In this document: positions 21,251 through 32,219 of the stretch, piece after piece
Layout of the letters: each line of letters opens with the position of its first letter
Position numbering within the stretch: the stretch's first letter is position 1
Assembly (NCBI RefSeq): GCF_018446385.1
Contig: NC_055996.1
Location: 124,469,750 to 124,533,749, forward strand
Origin: Zingiber officinale
Lineage: Eukaryota; Streptophyta; Magnoliopsida; Zingiberales; Zingiberaceae
DNA: 64,000 nt
Direction: 5' to 3'
The notes under the pieces: generated by a model
Seen by the model: only the letters and a program-made list of their open reading frames with translations
What the model was told of the DNA's origin: nothing
The model's database searches: none
Position numbers and translations under genes: made by a program

Positions 21251-23731
21251 TTATCTACAATGACTTCTTCTAGCATTTCTATTTGCAAAATCTTTTATAA
21301 TATTATCAGTTTCAAGATTTTCCAAGATGTCTTTTTCAATACATAAAATTGCCAATCCATTTAATCTTTCTTGAGACATTGACGATCTCATATATGTTTT
21401 TAATAATTTTAATTTTGAAAAACTCCTTTCAGCCGATGCTACTGTAACAAGCATAGTCAATAAAATTCTATAAGCAATTGCAACATTTGGATAACAATCT
21501 ATACTTTGAACAAATTCAAGAATATCAATTGCAGACATTATCATATTTGGTAAAGTCGTTTGTAATATTTTTAATTCAGTAAATAAATCATCTAACTCAA
21601 CATCTGATGAGTTGTCATGAGTTAGAGTAGATTTTAAATTGACACAATATTTTCTTAATTCATCATCATTCAAAGTTCTTAATGTTTTTGAATCAAATAA
21701 AAAGCCAAATATATTTTCAAAGGTTTTCATTTGATCGAATCTACATTTTAAAGAAGCAATTGCCATGTCCACAACAACAATAAAATAATCAATTCTAAAA
21801 GACTCTTCTAATGATAGTGAAACTTCATCATCTTCTCTTTCATTAAATTGTCTTTTCCTAAAAATACGGCGCTTTGTTGTAAATATTGGCTCAATATTCA
21901 TATCTAATGCAAGACTCTTAGCAATAGTCAAACTTGCAGCATAACCATCATTCCTATACTTTTCAAAAAATGAGATTACACCTTCTAATTGTTTCATGGT
22001 AGAGTCTATACACATAGATTTTGATTGTAATTTCTTACTCACCATGTTTATAGCAAATAAGATATCATACCAAATTACCATACCAAGTAAAAATTCAAAT
22101 TTTTCGATTGAATTAGCTAAACTTTCAGCTTCACTTATCGACTTTGCATCATCACAAATATTATTTAATTCAAGTAAAGCTGCTCTCACTTCCACAATTT
22201 GAAATCTAATAGCTTAAACACTTTTAATACGACTTTCCCAACGAGTATTCGACAAAGATTTGACGGTTAATCCCTTCACATTATTAAGTAAAATTTTCCA
22301 TCTCTTAGGAGAACTTGAAAATAATGTATATATGCGTTGCACTACTCCAAAAAAAGAAACAGCTTTAACACAAGAATGTGCCATATCACTAAGAGTTAGA
22401 TTAAGACTATGACAAGCACATGGCATGTACAACGCTCTTGGATTTATTTCAAGTAACCTCTTTTGAACTCCTTGGTGTTTTCCTTTCATATTGGAACCAT
22501 TATCATAACTTTGACCTCTAATATTTTCGATACTAAGATCAAGTGATTTTAACACATTTTGTAATTCGTTAAAAAGTCCTAAACCAGATGTATCATCTAC
22601 TTTTAGAAACTCTAAAAAGTACTCCTCTATTTTCACTTTATTACCTGACATATTAACACATCGTACTATAAAAGTCATTTGTTCTTGATGACTTATATCT
22701 GGGGTACAATCAAGAATTATTGAAAAATATTTTGCTTCTTTAATTTTATTAATGATAACACTTTTAACATTATTAGCTAAAATAGAAATCAACTCATTCT
22801 GAATTTTATGACCTAGGTAATGATAATGAATTTCATTACTTTGAATACGTCTAATATGATCTTGCATCACATAATCAAATTCAGCAATCATTTCAATCAA
22901 CCCCAAAAAATTTCCATTATTGTCTTGATAAAGTTTTTCATTAGATCCTCGAAAAGCCAAACAACGTTTAGAAAGACATTTTACAGTTGCTATTATTCTT
23001 GTTATAACTTGTCTCCAACGCTCTTTTTCTTTAGAAATTTCTCGTTGTAAGTCTTTATCAATTGTTAGATTTTTATCTAATCGCATTTTTAATTCATTCC
23101 AAGTGTTCATGTTAGTTATATGTTCAATAGTATTTTCATGTTCTTTAAGTCGTTCACTAAGATGTTTCCAATCTCTAAATCCATCCTTTGCTAATGAACT
23201 TCTATTATTTTCAGATTTAAACAACTTGCAACAAAAGCAATAAACTTTATCTACATATTTACTATAAACCAACCACTTTCGGTCTCTTATTTCTCCATTA
23301 CTTAAATGTCTAGAATAATGAGCACAAGAAAAATGCCTAGAAGTATCGTCCAAAGGATATACAATATTCATTTCTCTTATAGGCCCTTTTTCAACTAAAA
23401 TATCACGTGCATTGTTATCAAGATTATCCCAATTTCTTGGATCATATATATCAAGTGAAGAAATAAATTGTTCATCAATGTTAATATTCTCATTATCTAC
23501 CCTATTTATAACATTTTCATGCTCACTCAAAATTTCCCTTTCTTCATTAACATCGTGAATCTCATTACACTCATCTACATCATTCACAATCATAGTTGAA
23601 TTTTGTGCATTATCATGAGAACTTTTAATAAAGAATTTATTAATAGCACCTCTTTGTGATTCAGTCAATTGTTCTAATTTTTTTCTTTTTTTCCTTTTCT
23701 CACATCCAGAAAGATGTTTTTTAGGCAACAT
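21251..23731 (-). pseudogene. hAT transposase (TTF-finger/ZMYM1-like), one nonsense codon
   Basis: A single 827-codon frame starts at the ATG at 23731 ([20 protein letters not shown]). One TAA at 22214-22216 (codon 506) splits it into 505 and about 320 residues; everything else is open. Domains: a basic N terminus, a TTF-type zinc finger (residues about 134-173, CFCC at 165-168), a DUF4371 region with SIILDCTPD (D341) and [10 protein letters not shown] (D410), the two aspartates expected of the RNase-H-like core, [10 protein letters not shown] (438-447), and a C-terminal hAT dimerisation domain (about 747-807, TVASAERSFSKLKLLKTY). Length and order fit plant zinc finger MYM-type 1-like transposases. 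Stop read-through or a recent knock-out are both possible. Confidence 0.93.
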
Positions 23732-23739
23732 ATTATAAT

Positions 23740-25640
23740 GTACAAAACCACAACAATTACAAAAAAAAATAATAATTCAAATTATTTCACTAGTAAAGGA
23801 ATAATAGCACCTGGAATATGATAGTTTTCAATATTAATGGAAATGTCCTAGGTCGTTAAGTTAAGCACCTCGTTAGACAACACCTGTTAAAAGAAAATCA
23901 AATCATTATCAAATTAAAACTAATTAGTAAAATTATGGTACTTAAAGAAACAACAATACTAATTATAACCACACAAGTTCAAGCGCATAGAAACAACACC
24001 CTTTGTAAAACACATTAAAATAAGTAATTCAGTTAAATAAAACTTGGCCACTTAAGTGTATCATTGTACCAACAGACTTAGCATTTCATTTCCATTTGAA
24101 AGGAGAGTTATTTTGTAATCATTCTAACATCCTAAGATCAAGTCCAAACTTTGTTTGTGCTAAATTTTTATATTAAGTTTTCAACTATAAGTCCAACTAT
24201 ATCCATTGCACATTGTCATTTACACTATGAATATCTGAGTTAACAAATAACAAATATGCAAAATGCAACCAGTTTTTCTTGTAACTGCATACAATGTATG
24301 CATGATCAATATGAGTTGACTAATTGAATCATTAGCTTAGCTGCATACAACCAAGAGCAATTTTTCAAGTGAGTAAAGAAAAACAGTACCTTGAGAAGCT
24401 CACAAGAAAGTGGATACTAGAGATAAAACACACGATATAAATTAGCAGTTCAAAATTAGCTTGTTAAGTACATTAGACAACATCATAGTGAGACTTCTCT
24501 TTGGCCTTATTAACTAGTTCCTAATCACTAGTAACTATGCTGCAGATTTTAATGCCATTTCTATAGCAAGCCAGCAAGTAATGCAAAAATCATTTGAAGC
24601 AGATTTTAATTCTACAGATTTTAATGCTGCAGATTTTAATTCTGCAGATTTTAATGCTATTTCTGCAGCAAGTAATGCAAAAATCGTTTGAAGCAGAAAC
24701 AAAGTTTAGATGTATAGTTGAAGAAAGACAATTATGCTGTAGATCTTAACTATGCTACAGATTTTAATGCCATTTCTATAGCAAGCCAGCAAGTAATGCA
24801 AAAATCATTTCTATAGCTATTTTAATGCCATTTCTATAGCAAGCCAGCAAGTAATGCAAAAATCATTTGAAGCAGATTTTAATTCTACAGATTTTAATGC
24901 TGCAGATTTTAATTCTGCAGATTTTAATGTTGCAGATTTTAATGCTATTTCTGCAGCAAGTAATGCAAAAATCGTTTGAAGCAGAAACAAAGTTTAGATG
25001 TATAGTTGAAAAAAGACAATTAAATCATTAGCTCAGTAAAGAAAAGCAGCACTTTGAGAAGCTTACAATTAAATCATTTGCTTAGTTGCATACAAGTATA
25101 CAACCAACTAACCAAGAGCAAGTCTTCAATTTTTTCACAACGACAACAAACAAGTAGACAACCAAAGCAGAGCTCACAGTTTACTAGTTCACAATGAAAA
25201 ATCTAATTCAATGATCTGTATTTATAATCTCTGTGGATACAAAAATAACGGTAAAAAAAATCTTGAGAAGTGACATAGATTTGAAAGGAGAACTGGAGAA
25301 GAAGAGATGTGACAGAAATAGCCGTTGAAGACAAGCCGTGAGCGAAAGGAGAAGAAGAGATGCGATAGGGATAGAAAATTTCAAATAGAAAAGGAGGAGA
25401 AGACTTATCTTTTGAGTCCTCTTTGGCTCTTTCTCGTAGGCGCAGGTGAAGCCGAAGGCAGCAGCCAGCAGGGGGCATCGCGACGAGTTCTTCATCGCAC
25501 AACAGAGGTGTAGGCGGCGGAAGAAAAACCCTAAATCTAATCCTGCACTACACCTATTAAAATTTAAACATAATATTTTTTTAAAAAAATTTTTGGGCCC
25601 CCCAAAATTGAAGGCCCAGGGCCATCGCCCAGGATGGCCC
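23740..25640. other. hAT 5' subterminal non-coding region
   Basis: No convincing reading frame exists. The transposase transcript would start here on the minus strand. The region contains the duplicated block at 24536-25020; the 25203-25723 minus-strand frames near the terminus have no family signature. Confidence 0.6.
24536..25020. repeat. Tandemly duplicated block with CAGATTTTAATGCT repeats
   Basis: The phrase GCCATTTCTATAGCAAGCCA occurs three times (near 24554, 24769 and 24828), followed each time by AGTAATGCAAAAATCATTT. Within the copies the 15-base motif GCAGATTTTAATGCT and close variants repeat up to five times. The two main copies end alike at AAGTTTAGATGTATAGTTGA. Confidence 0.8.
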
Positions 25641-25646
25641 TCCTCC

Positions 25647-25659
25647 AGGGCCGGGCCTG
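25647..25659. repeat. hAT right terminal inverted repeat
   Basis: AGGGCCGGGCCTG is the inverted partner of 21171-21183 and is followed at once by the GATCTTGT duplication. Confidence 0.85.
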
Positions 25660-25806
25660 GATCTTGTTCATCTTCTTGTCCATGATCCTTTGCTCCTCCT
25701 CTTGAAGAATTCCAACCAATCACCCAACAAATGGTAGCTCCTTCACCATTTGCCTTGTTGTGAGCAAACTACTCTTACATCCTATCTCATAATGAGGCAG
25801 GATATA

Positions 25807-26223
25807 CACTACTGTTATAATGCGTGACTTTTTTTACGCGCCTGTGTGCGACGACGAATGTGGCTGATACGTGTAGATTTTTTTTCTTTTATTTTTCAAA
25901 ATCTAAAATTTTCTCAGCCGCGTCATTTGATTTTTTCCTTTTTATATTCTAAAACCTACCTTCCCCTCTCCGAAGCCAGCATTCCTCTCTCGTCATCCTC
26001 CGAAGCAAGCTAAGTTGCGAAGCCCCTTCCTCTTTCACCGCAACACCGTTCTCGCTCTCCCATCCTCCCTCGCCTCCGTCAGTCGCCGATCCTCCCTATG
26101 TACCTCATTTTCCTCACCGTTCAGAATCGTCGAGAACAATCGGCAAATTAGGTTTTCCTCTCGAAGTCGTCCTTATGCTGCCGCCATCTTTCGTCGCGAA
26201 TGTCGCCGTCCGTGATATACAAG
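25807..26223 (+). repeat. Foldback element, left arm
   Basis: It opens GTTATAATGCGTGAC, passes a T-rich block and TTTATATTCTAAAACCTACC, then TCCGAAGCAAGCTAAGTTGC. It ends GTCCGTGATATACAAG, the mirror of the right arm's inner end. Confidence 0.8.
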
Positions 26224-27501
26224 CCGATGCCGACCCGTCACTGCGACACTTTCTCTCTCCGTGAGACCCCTAGTTTTAATATTTGCATTTTAAATCTTCC
26301 ATCCTGATTCATCCCCTAGCCACTCTGTTGAAACAATCCTAATGAAGAACAAAGTGAAGGCTAGAGATTTCCATCACCTCTGCTTCTTCTGTCATCATGT
26401 ATTCGTCGATCACTCATTGTCTTTCCTCCAACATGAACATTGTATTTGTCTTTTTAAGTTATTATATGAGTTGAACTTCAAATACTGCGGTTACAAGTGT
26501 TGTATCAAAATTAAAATGATAATTTTATTTAAGTTTTTTTATCTAAATTGTTTTATCTAAGTGGTTAGTAGTGCATTGAACTTGAAGTAATGATTTGTGT
26601 TAAACTTGAAACAAATGACTGTGTTGAAACAATAATTTTAACTAAGTTCTTTTATTTGAGTTGTTGCAAGTGGCGTATTTAAGTTGTTGTGGATTTTAAC
26701 TGTCATTTGTTTTGTAGGATTTAGTTCCTTGCATTCCTATCGTATTCAAGAATGGACAGATCGTACTCTGGAGGGGATGTGAGTGAGGACTCTAATTTCA
26801 TCGTGATGACTGCTTTTCTAGCCTCCTCTTGAATATGCATATTGTGTAGATGACCAATGGGGTTCGAATCTCGGTAAAATCTCGGTAAATACCTCCCTTA
26901 TGTGTTAGTCACTATTCCAAATGCTAGTAGCCGTCCGTGATTTACCTCCTCTGTGTTGACCTTGCGACGGGTTGACGGGGGCACTGGGGATGAGCGTATT
27001 CACCTTTTGCCATAATATTATGTAGATGGCCGCTCGGTGAGGTTCAGAAGCAAACAGAAGTGCAGATGAATTCTCAACTATAAAATTTTTGTAGTTGAAT
27101 TCTAAGCTTCTCACAAACAGTGGTGCAGATGTCAATAGATTAGAAACAAAACTGCTGCAAAAACAAGATCAAAGTGGAACTGAGAGATGCGATCAAGAAG
27201 TTGGTGGCGATTTATAATTTACAATCAAAATTCAAAGTCATTGGAAGTGATCTAAAACTATAGAGATAAACACCAACAGCTAAAAAAATCTTTCGTCATT
27301 GCAACATTTAATTAAAGCTTCCAAAAATGAAATGAAATATATAAAAAAGTTTACATAGTTAAGATTAATACATCAACAACCTGCTTAAATGTGAAATCTA
27401 GGGAGCTTGTATCTCTTTAGCAGCCTTCTCAAATGTCTCTCCAAATACTAGATCTGGGATGTCATCGTCTTCTCCACCTTTAGGTGTTGCAGCTTCAGGT
27501 G
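26224..27501. other. Loop of the foldback element, nothing coding recognised
   Basis: Short frames only (26342-26560, 26905-27135), without family motifs. The composition is ordinary and there is no transposase signature. Confidence 0.5.
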
Positions 27502-27925
27502 CTTGTATATCACGGACGGCGGCAGCAGCGATGAAAGACGGCGGCAGCAGAAGGACGGCGTCGAGGGGAAAATCTAATTTGCCAGTTGCTCTCGACGGTT
27601 CTGAACGGTGAGGAAAATGAGGTACAGAGGAAGGATCGGCGACCAAGGAGAATGATGAGGCGAGCGAGGATGGGAGCGAGAGTGAGAATGGCGTCGCGGC
27701 GAAAGTGGAAGCGGCTTCGCAACTTAGCTTGCTTCGGAGGATGACGAGACAGCAATACTGGCTTCGGAGAGGGGATGATAGATTTTAGAATATAAAAAGA
27801 AAAAAAAAAATCAAAGGACGAGAAAATTTTAAATTTTCAAAAAAAAAAATAAATCAACGCGTATATGTCACGTTCGCCATCGCGCACAGGTGCGTAAAAA
27901 AACGTCGCGCATTATAACACTACTG
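27502..27925 (-). repeat. Foldback element, right arm
   Basis: Reverse complement of the left arm with scattered differences and small indels, including a longer A/T run and a GCAGCAGCG insertion near the inner end. Confidence 0.8.
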
Positions 27926-28443
27926 TAACTACTATGGCTTTGTCTGCAATAGAGGTGAAATTGTTACCTACTTGACTTTTTCGGCTCTTCAAAATTAAGA
28001 GGAATATCTGAATATGGAAGAGAATGGTAGTTATCTTCATTATTCTTCCGCCACAAATATGGCCTTCCCTTTTGGGCCCGTACTGTAGCAGTATGTCAGA
28101 TGAAGGTCCAAGTGCATCGAACACAACTAAGAAAATTAAATAATAACTTATTATTTTAATTTAATTTTAATTTTAATTTTATTTTATTTGAAGAATACAG
28201 ATATTTAGCTCCCCTTTTGCCTTCCTTCTCCGTTGCTGGTGAACCCGTAATAAGTCAACCTATACATGCCCACCCAGTCCAAGTTTTTCTCCTCCCCCAA
28301 ATCAGTGAAATCGCATCTCTCTTCCCTTCCTTACCCTTTCTTCAGTTTCAGTTCGCCTCTCTCTCTCTTCCTTCTCCAGCTCCAGATCTCCTTCTTCCTC
28401 TCTCATGTCTCGTCAGTAGCGTGATCTGATTGGGAGGACAGCA
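27926..28443 (+). promoter_or_regulatory. Upstream region and leader of the HAIKU1-like gene
   Basis: A CT-rich stretch (28290-28400, repeated CTCTCTC and CTTCC) lies directly before the ATG, as is common in plant 5' leaders. AT-rich sequence at 28135-28200 separates it from the foldback element, whose right end is only 0.5 kb from the start codon. No clear TATA box was chosen. Confidence 0.4.
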
Positions 28444-29367
28444 ATGGATCACTCCAGAAACAGCAACCACCATCAGCAGCAGCTGGGAATCAACAAGATG
28501 GGGAAGAGCATCCGCAAGAGCCCTCTCCACCAACCCGCCAACTACAACCACAGGCCTTACCCTCCGCCTCCGACGAACCATCCGCCGCAACAGCAACAGT
28601 CGCAACCGCAGCCGCAGCCGCAGGTCTACAACATCAGCAAGAACGACTTCCGCAGCATCGTCCAGCAGCTCACCGGCACCCCCTCCCGCGACTCCACCCC
28701 CGGCCCCGCCGCCCCCCAACCCCGCCCCTCCAGCTCCCGCCTCCAGAAGATCCGCCCTCCCCCGCTCGCCCCCATCGCTCGCCCACCTCCTCCTCCCCCT
28801 CCCCACGCTGCCCGCCCTCAACCCCACCCCCACGCTCACCCTCCTCCCCCTTTCCCTAATCCTAACCTTAATCTCAATCACAATCGCGCTGTCTTCCCCC
28901 GCCCCGACGGCCCCAGCTGGGCCGAGTCCCCCGTCTCCGCCTATATGCGGTACCTAGAAAGCTCCCTTCTCAGCTCCGACACTTCCCGCTACCCTCGGCC
29001 GCCGCCGCCACTTCCCTCCCCGGGGCTCCTTCCCTCCCCGCGCCCACCCTTCCCCTTGCCTTCCCCCCGAGGAATCCCTAATTCGGCCTCGCTTCCGCCC
29101 CCTACTCCGCCGTCCGCGATTCCTTCTCCGATGGCGTTTTTCGATCTGCTCTCGCCCCGATCTCCGTACCCCCTGCTTTCGCCGGGGTTTCCTTACCCTC
29201 CGCTATTGACTCCCAATTTTGCCCTCTCGCCGTTGCCACAGCCGGGGATTTTGGGGCCCGGGCCATCACCCGGGCCGCAGCCACTGCCTTCACCCGGGCT
29301 TTGGTTCCCTCAATCGCCGTCGGGGTTCTTGCCTATACTGAGCCCTAGATGGAGGGATATGCTGTAA
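28444..29367 (+). CDS. IKU1: HAIKU1-like VQ-motif protein (VQ14 type)
   Basis: An intact 307-residue single-exon frame begins MDHSRNSNHHQQQLGINKMG. The VQ motif FRSIVQQLTG lies at residues 69-78 within VYNISKNDFRSIVQQLTGTP. Next come an RLQKIRPPPLAPI block (99-111), a SWAESPVSAYMRYLESS block (158-174), a Pro-rich serine-proline region, and a C terminus ending FLPILSPRWRDML. This arrangement is that of HAIKU1. VQ proteins are nuclear cofactors that bind WRKY factors; in Arabidopsis IKU1 acts with MINI3/WRKY10 in endosperm growth and seed size. The GC content is high and proline codons dominate. The start is the first ATG in the frame after the CT-rich leader. The overlapping frames at 28348-28957 are shadows. 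Confidence 0.93.
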   Translation: MDHSRNSNHHQQQLGINKMGKSIRKSPLHQPANYNHRPYPPPPTNHPPQQQQSQPQPQPQVYNISKNDFRSIVQQLTGTPSRDSTPGPAAPQPRPSSSRLQKIRPPPLAPIARPPPPPPPHAARPQPHPHAHPPPPFPNPNLNLNHNRAVFPRPDGPSWAESPVSAYMRYLESSLLSSDTSRYPRPPPPLPSPGLLPSPRPPFPLPSPRGIPNSASLPPPTPPSAIPSPMAFFDLLSPRSPYPLLSPGFPYPPLLTPNFALSPLPQPGILGPGPSPGPQPLPSPGLWFPQSPSGFLPILSPRWRDML

Positions 29368-31165
29368 CTTCAAGTAATGATCGTCCTCCAAAGCCCAGAC
29401 TCTACTCCTGTATCAAAGCTTGGAAATTTGACAATCTATATTTGTTTCATGTATTGGTCCGACCAAAAAACGGCAGCACAATACTCAAGATAACGACGGC
29501 AACTGCTGACTTAGCGAATTGCTATGGAGATGTTAGTATTGACTCGGGAGTTCAAGACATATGCGCGGCGGACATTAGAGAGGTGAAGTGCAGTATATTT
29601 TAGTTTCTTTGTAGTTAGTATAGACTCCTCTTGTCAAATATTGCATTTGATTCTGATCCTGAATTCACTGCTCCCATTTTAAATGGTTATCTTTGAACTG
29701 ATTGGTTAAGGATAAATCCCGTGTAGGACTTGTCAACACAGTAATTTTACTGAATTCATTTCCTGACTTGTCTGGAGTGTATGTAAATGCATATAAATTA
29801 ACTTCGTTCAACTGTTTCCTACTATTTGTCTCAAATTAAATAACTTATAAAGAAAGAGTAGTATACTTTCTTTATTTAGTCAAAATGTTGATTATCTGTT
29901 CTTCCAGCATTCTTTAGCTTATTGCTTATAAATTATATTCTTTAAGTAGTTGATTGAAGTAGTAAATCCTAAGATTAAGAACTCTTCGAGTTGTTTTTTT
30001 CCAGTCAATAAAACTCTCCCAGATGTTTTTGAAATGCAAATGTGTCATGAGTGTCTTAATTGCTAAGTAATAGAATTGTAACTTGGATCTTTTATATGTG
30101 TCTAATGTCATAATAATAAAAATGACAGTTTGCTTCTTTGTTATTATAAACTTCTCCTGTGAAATATTTTCTTGATTCTGATTTGAGTATACTGTTCCAA
30201 TTTAGATGGAATGTATCCTTGAACTGGTTGGTCAAGTAGAAAACCCCTATGTAGAACCTTGTCAACAGGTTAACTATCCCGAATTTATGTCCTGACTTGT
30301 TTGTTTGGAGTGTATGTACTGCTTTTGATTGCATCCCAACTATTAAATTAATGTTAAGAAAGTAGTATCTCCCTTTAGTTAGTAGAAACGACTATTATCT
30401 GCCACATTGGCATTCTTTAGCTTGTTGCTTATAACTCTTTATTCTCTAAGAAGTTGGCTAAGTAGTAGATGCAAATATATTGTGAATGTCTTATTGCTAA
30501 GTGATAGAAGTGTAAGATTAGATTAGCACTTGAAAGTTAGAAAGTTTTCTGCTTATCAGAGAGTTAACATGCAAGTTCCAGGAAATTAGTAACACTTGCA
30601 GTACCTAACAGGTAGCACGAAAACATTGATAATGGGATTCTCCAGGATTAGGTGTTCAACTAGGCTATGATCCATCATCCATTTCCTCTTTTCCTCTTTA
30701 GGCCACCCGATGCATTAGTTCGCCAATGAATATGCTAATGGTTTTAAAAAATATGGTGATTAGATTCAGTTAATACTTAGATGCACCTTATCATGTAGCA
30801 ATCTTTGTGAATTAATGCAATAACAGTCACCAAACCCTAAAAGCTAAAGCTTAAACACATCATAGATTTGAAATACCTAGCTAGCTGAACTAGCAGTCAT
30901 CATCCATCTAAAGGATATCGAGACTGAGAGGTTGTTGCTTCTCAAATGCTCCGCCCCATATTGGGGGTGTGGATAAGTCGGACTGAATTGTGTTTGACGA
31001 GGAACAATATAAAGTGGTCTTCACCTACATAAAAGTAGTGTTCTTGATTTTTCTGAAGTCACGAGCTCTGCAAAAAAGAGGAGCAGGTCATATTCCAGCT
31101 TAGATCTTTTTGAAGTTCAAATACCTGAAGCATATTGTGTATATATTTGTTGAACACAAACAATC
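29368..31165. other. 3' flank of the HAIKU1-like gene, with a diverged tandem duplication
   Basis: The first 250 bp are probably the 3' untranslated region. A frame at 29349-29603 overlaps the CDS end and has no family signature. The duplication is listed separately; from 30531 to 31165 I see nothing. Confidence 0.5.
29615..30530. repeat. Diverged tandem duplication, about 500-bp unit
   Basis: Blocks in one order recur: TTGATTCTGAT, GTCCTGACTTGT-like, GGAGTGTATGTA, then GCATTCTTTAGCTTATTGCTTATA at 29907 and its near copy at 30410 (503 bp apart). Copies differ by many substitutions and short indels. Confidence 0.7.
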
Positions 31166-31715
31166 TGTTGCCGGAGATATACAGGGTATTAGTCGAATTT
31201 AAATACTCGAATTAAATTCAACTTACAATTGAGACGACCTGAGCTGATAATCGCAGGCTGCCAGCAGGGGTTGGTTTCTGCCAAGTGATGAAGGCAGGCT
31301 GCACCGTGTTGACAGAGCGGGCTGAGCGGTCGGGCGGGCAGGTCGGCCGAGCAGACAGTTTGTGCAGGAAGATCAGCCAAGCGGGTAGAGCGGCTGATCG
31401 GGATTTAAAGCCGAGCGATCGAGCAGACTGACCGGGCGGCAGACAGGTCAGGCTGTCAAAGAGGCCGGCTGGGTCGACAGATAGATCAGGCGAATCAGAG
31501 AGGTCGACCGGGTCGAGTAGTCAGACCGGACGACAGACAGGTCGGGCTGTCAAAGAGATTTGCCGACTGGGCGAGGATCCCGAGCGGGCAGAGAAGTCTG
31601 TCGGTCGGACAAAGAGACCGACCGGGCGAGCTGACCGAGGCCTGCGAGTCGCAGTTTCCTTTAAACAAATTCGGCCACCTCCGGTTACCACGGGCACTCC
31701 GCCAAGCAGGAGATG

Positions 31716-31830
31716 CACGACAGAGGAGGAAGAAAAATGGAGAGCCTTTGCTTGCTGTTTTTTTTTTCTGACAGAGGAGGAGGAAGAAAAATGGAGAGCA
31801 TTTGCTTGCTGTTTTTTTTCTCTGCCTATG
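31716..31830. repeat. 54-bp tandem pair inside the LTR
   Basis: GACAGAGGAGGAAGAAAAATGGAGAGC followed by a TTGCTTGCTG-T-run occurs twice in succession, with a 3-base insertion in the second copy. It lies just downstream of the TATA box on the minus strand, in the transcribed leader. Confidence 0.7.
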
Positions 31831-31900
31831 ATCGAAGCCTCCTTATATAGGAGCTAGGGATCTTCTGGTCCAGGATTCCTGGATCACCCCTGGTTCCCTC

Positions 31901-31975
31901 TTCATTCATTGGTTGAATGAATTGGATCCCACTTATTTAACAGGTGGGGTCCAGTTCATCCAACCAATGAATGGA
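31901..31975. repeat. 32-bp inverted repeat with an 11-base loop
   Basis: 31901-31932 and the reverse complement of 31944-31975 agree at all but about four positions, with CATTCATTGGTTG at the outer part. It lies in the U3 side of the LTR, about 50 bp upstream of the TATA box on the minus strand. Confidence 0.75.
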
Positions 31976-32219
31976 CATCAGGCCCAGAGGATCTGACCTC
32001 TGGATCAATGGTCAAAATGTTGGTTGTTCCACTTGGACAAATTTTGCCCCGACCTGTCCAACATTCGTGTGGGCAGATCGCGCTTGCACACGAGTCAACT
32101 TGGTTCAGTGCAATCTGAGTCCTGGATTTGCACCTCCCTGTGCACCCATGCGTGAGAGAGAGTCTCTCCCCATATATTTGTTCACATCCTCAATGTATGT
32201 GAATCAATATAAACCAACA

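Larger units (their letters stand above)
21171..25659 (-). mobile_element. hAT DNA transposon, complete ends, 4,489 bp, TSD GATCTTGT
   Basis: The left end reads CAGCCCCGGTCCT (21171) and the right end, inverted, reads CAGGCCCGGCCCT (to 25659): 11 of 13 positions match. The flanking 8-bp sequence GATCTTGT is exact at 21163-21170 and 25660-25667, the target duplication length expected of hAT elements. Inside lies one minus-strand transposase gene and a long 5' subterminal region with repeats (23740-25640). Confidence 0.93.
25807..27925. mobile_element. Foldback element with about 0.42-kb inverted arms
   Basis: The left arm (25807-26223) and the inverted right arm (27502-27925) match along nearly their whole length, with an estimated four in five or more positions by eye. 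Ends read CACTACTGTTATAATGCG on the left and, inverted, CAGTAGTGTTATAATGCG on the right. A TA dinucleotide flanks both sides (25805-25806, 27926-27927) and may be the target duplication. The 1.28-kb loop (26224-27501) has no transposase frame. The arms share a frame through blocks such as LCTSFSSPF, which may come from a captured gene; that is inference. Confidence 0.8.
31166..32219 (-). repeat. Probable solo LTR (1,054 bp)
   Basis: The plus-strand ends are TGTTGCCGG (31166) and CCAACA (32219), so on the minus strand it runs TGTTGG...CCGGCAACA, a typical copia LTR form. A TATA box lies at 31843-31850. No matching 5-bp flanks were found (CAATC and AAAAT), so it is a fragment, a recombined copy, or my ends are off. 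GC-rich GGTCGGGC-type repeats fill 31310-31640. Confidence 0.5.

Noticed and set aside
25203..25723. Minus-strand frames near the hAT right end
   Set aside because: They run across the inverted terminal region and have no motif; most likely untranslated leader of the transposase.
28348..28957. Long frames on both strands overlapping the HAIKU1-like gene
   Set aside because: They are shadows of a GC-rich, Pro-rich reading frame; only the 28444-29367 frame has the VQ motif and the conserved C terminus.
31161..31165. CAATC as a target duplication for the LTR at 31166-32219
   Set aside because: The other flank is AAAAT; no duplication is present.
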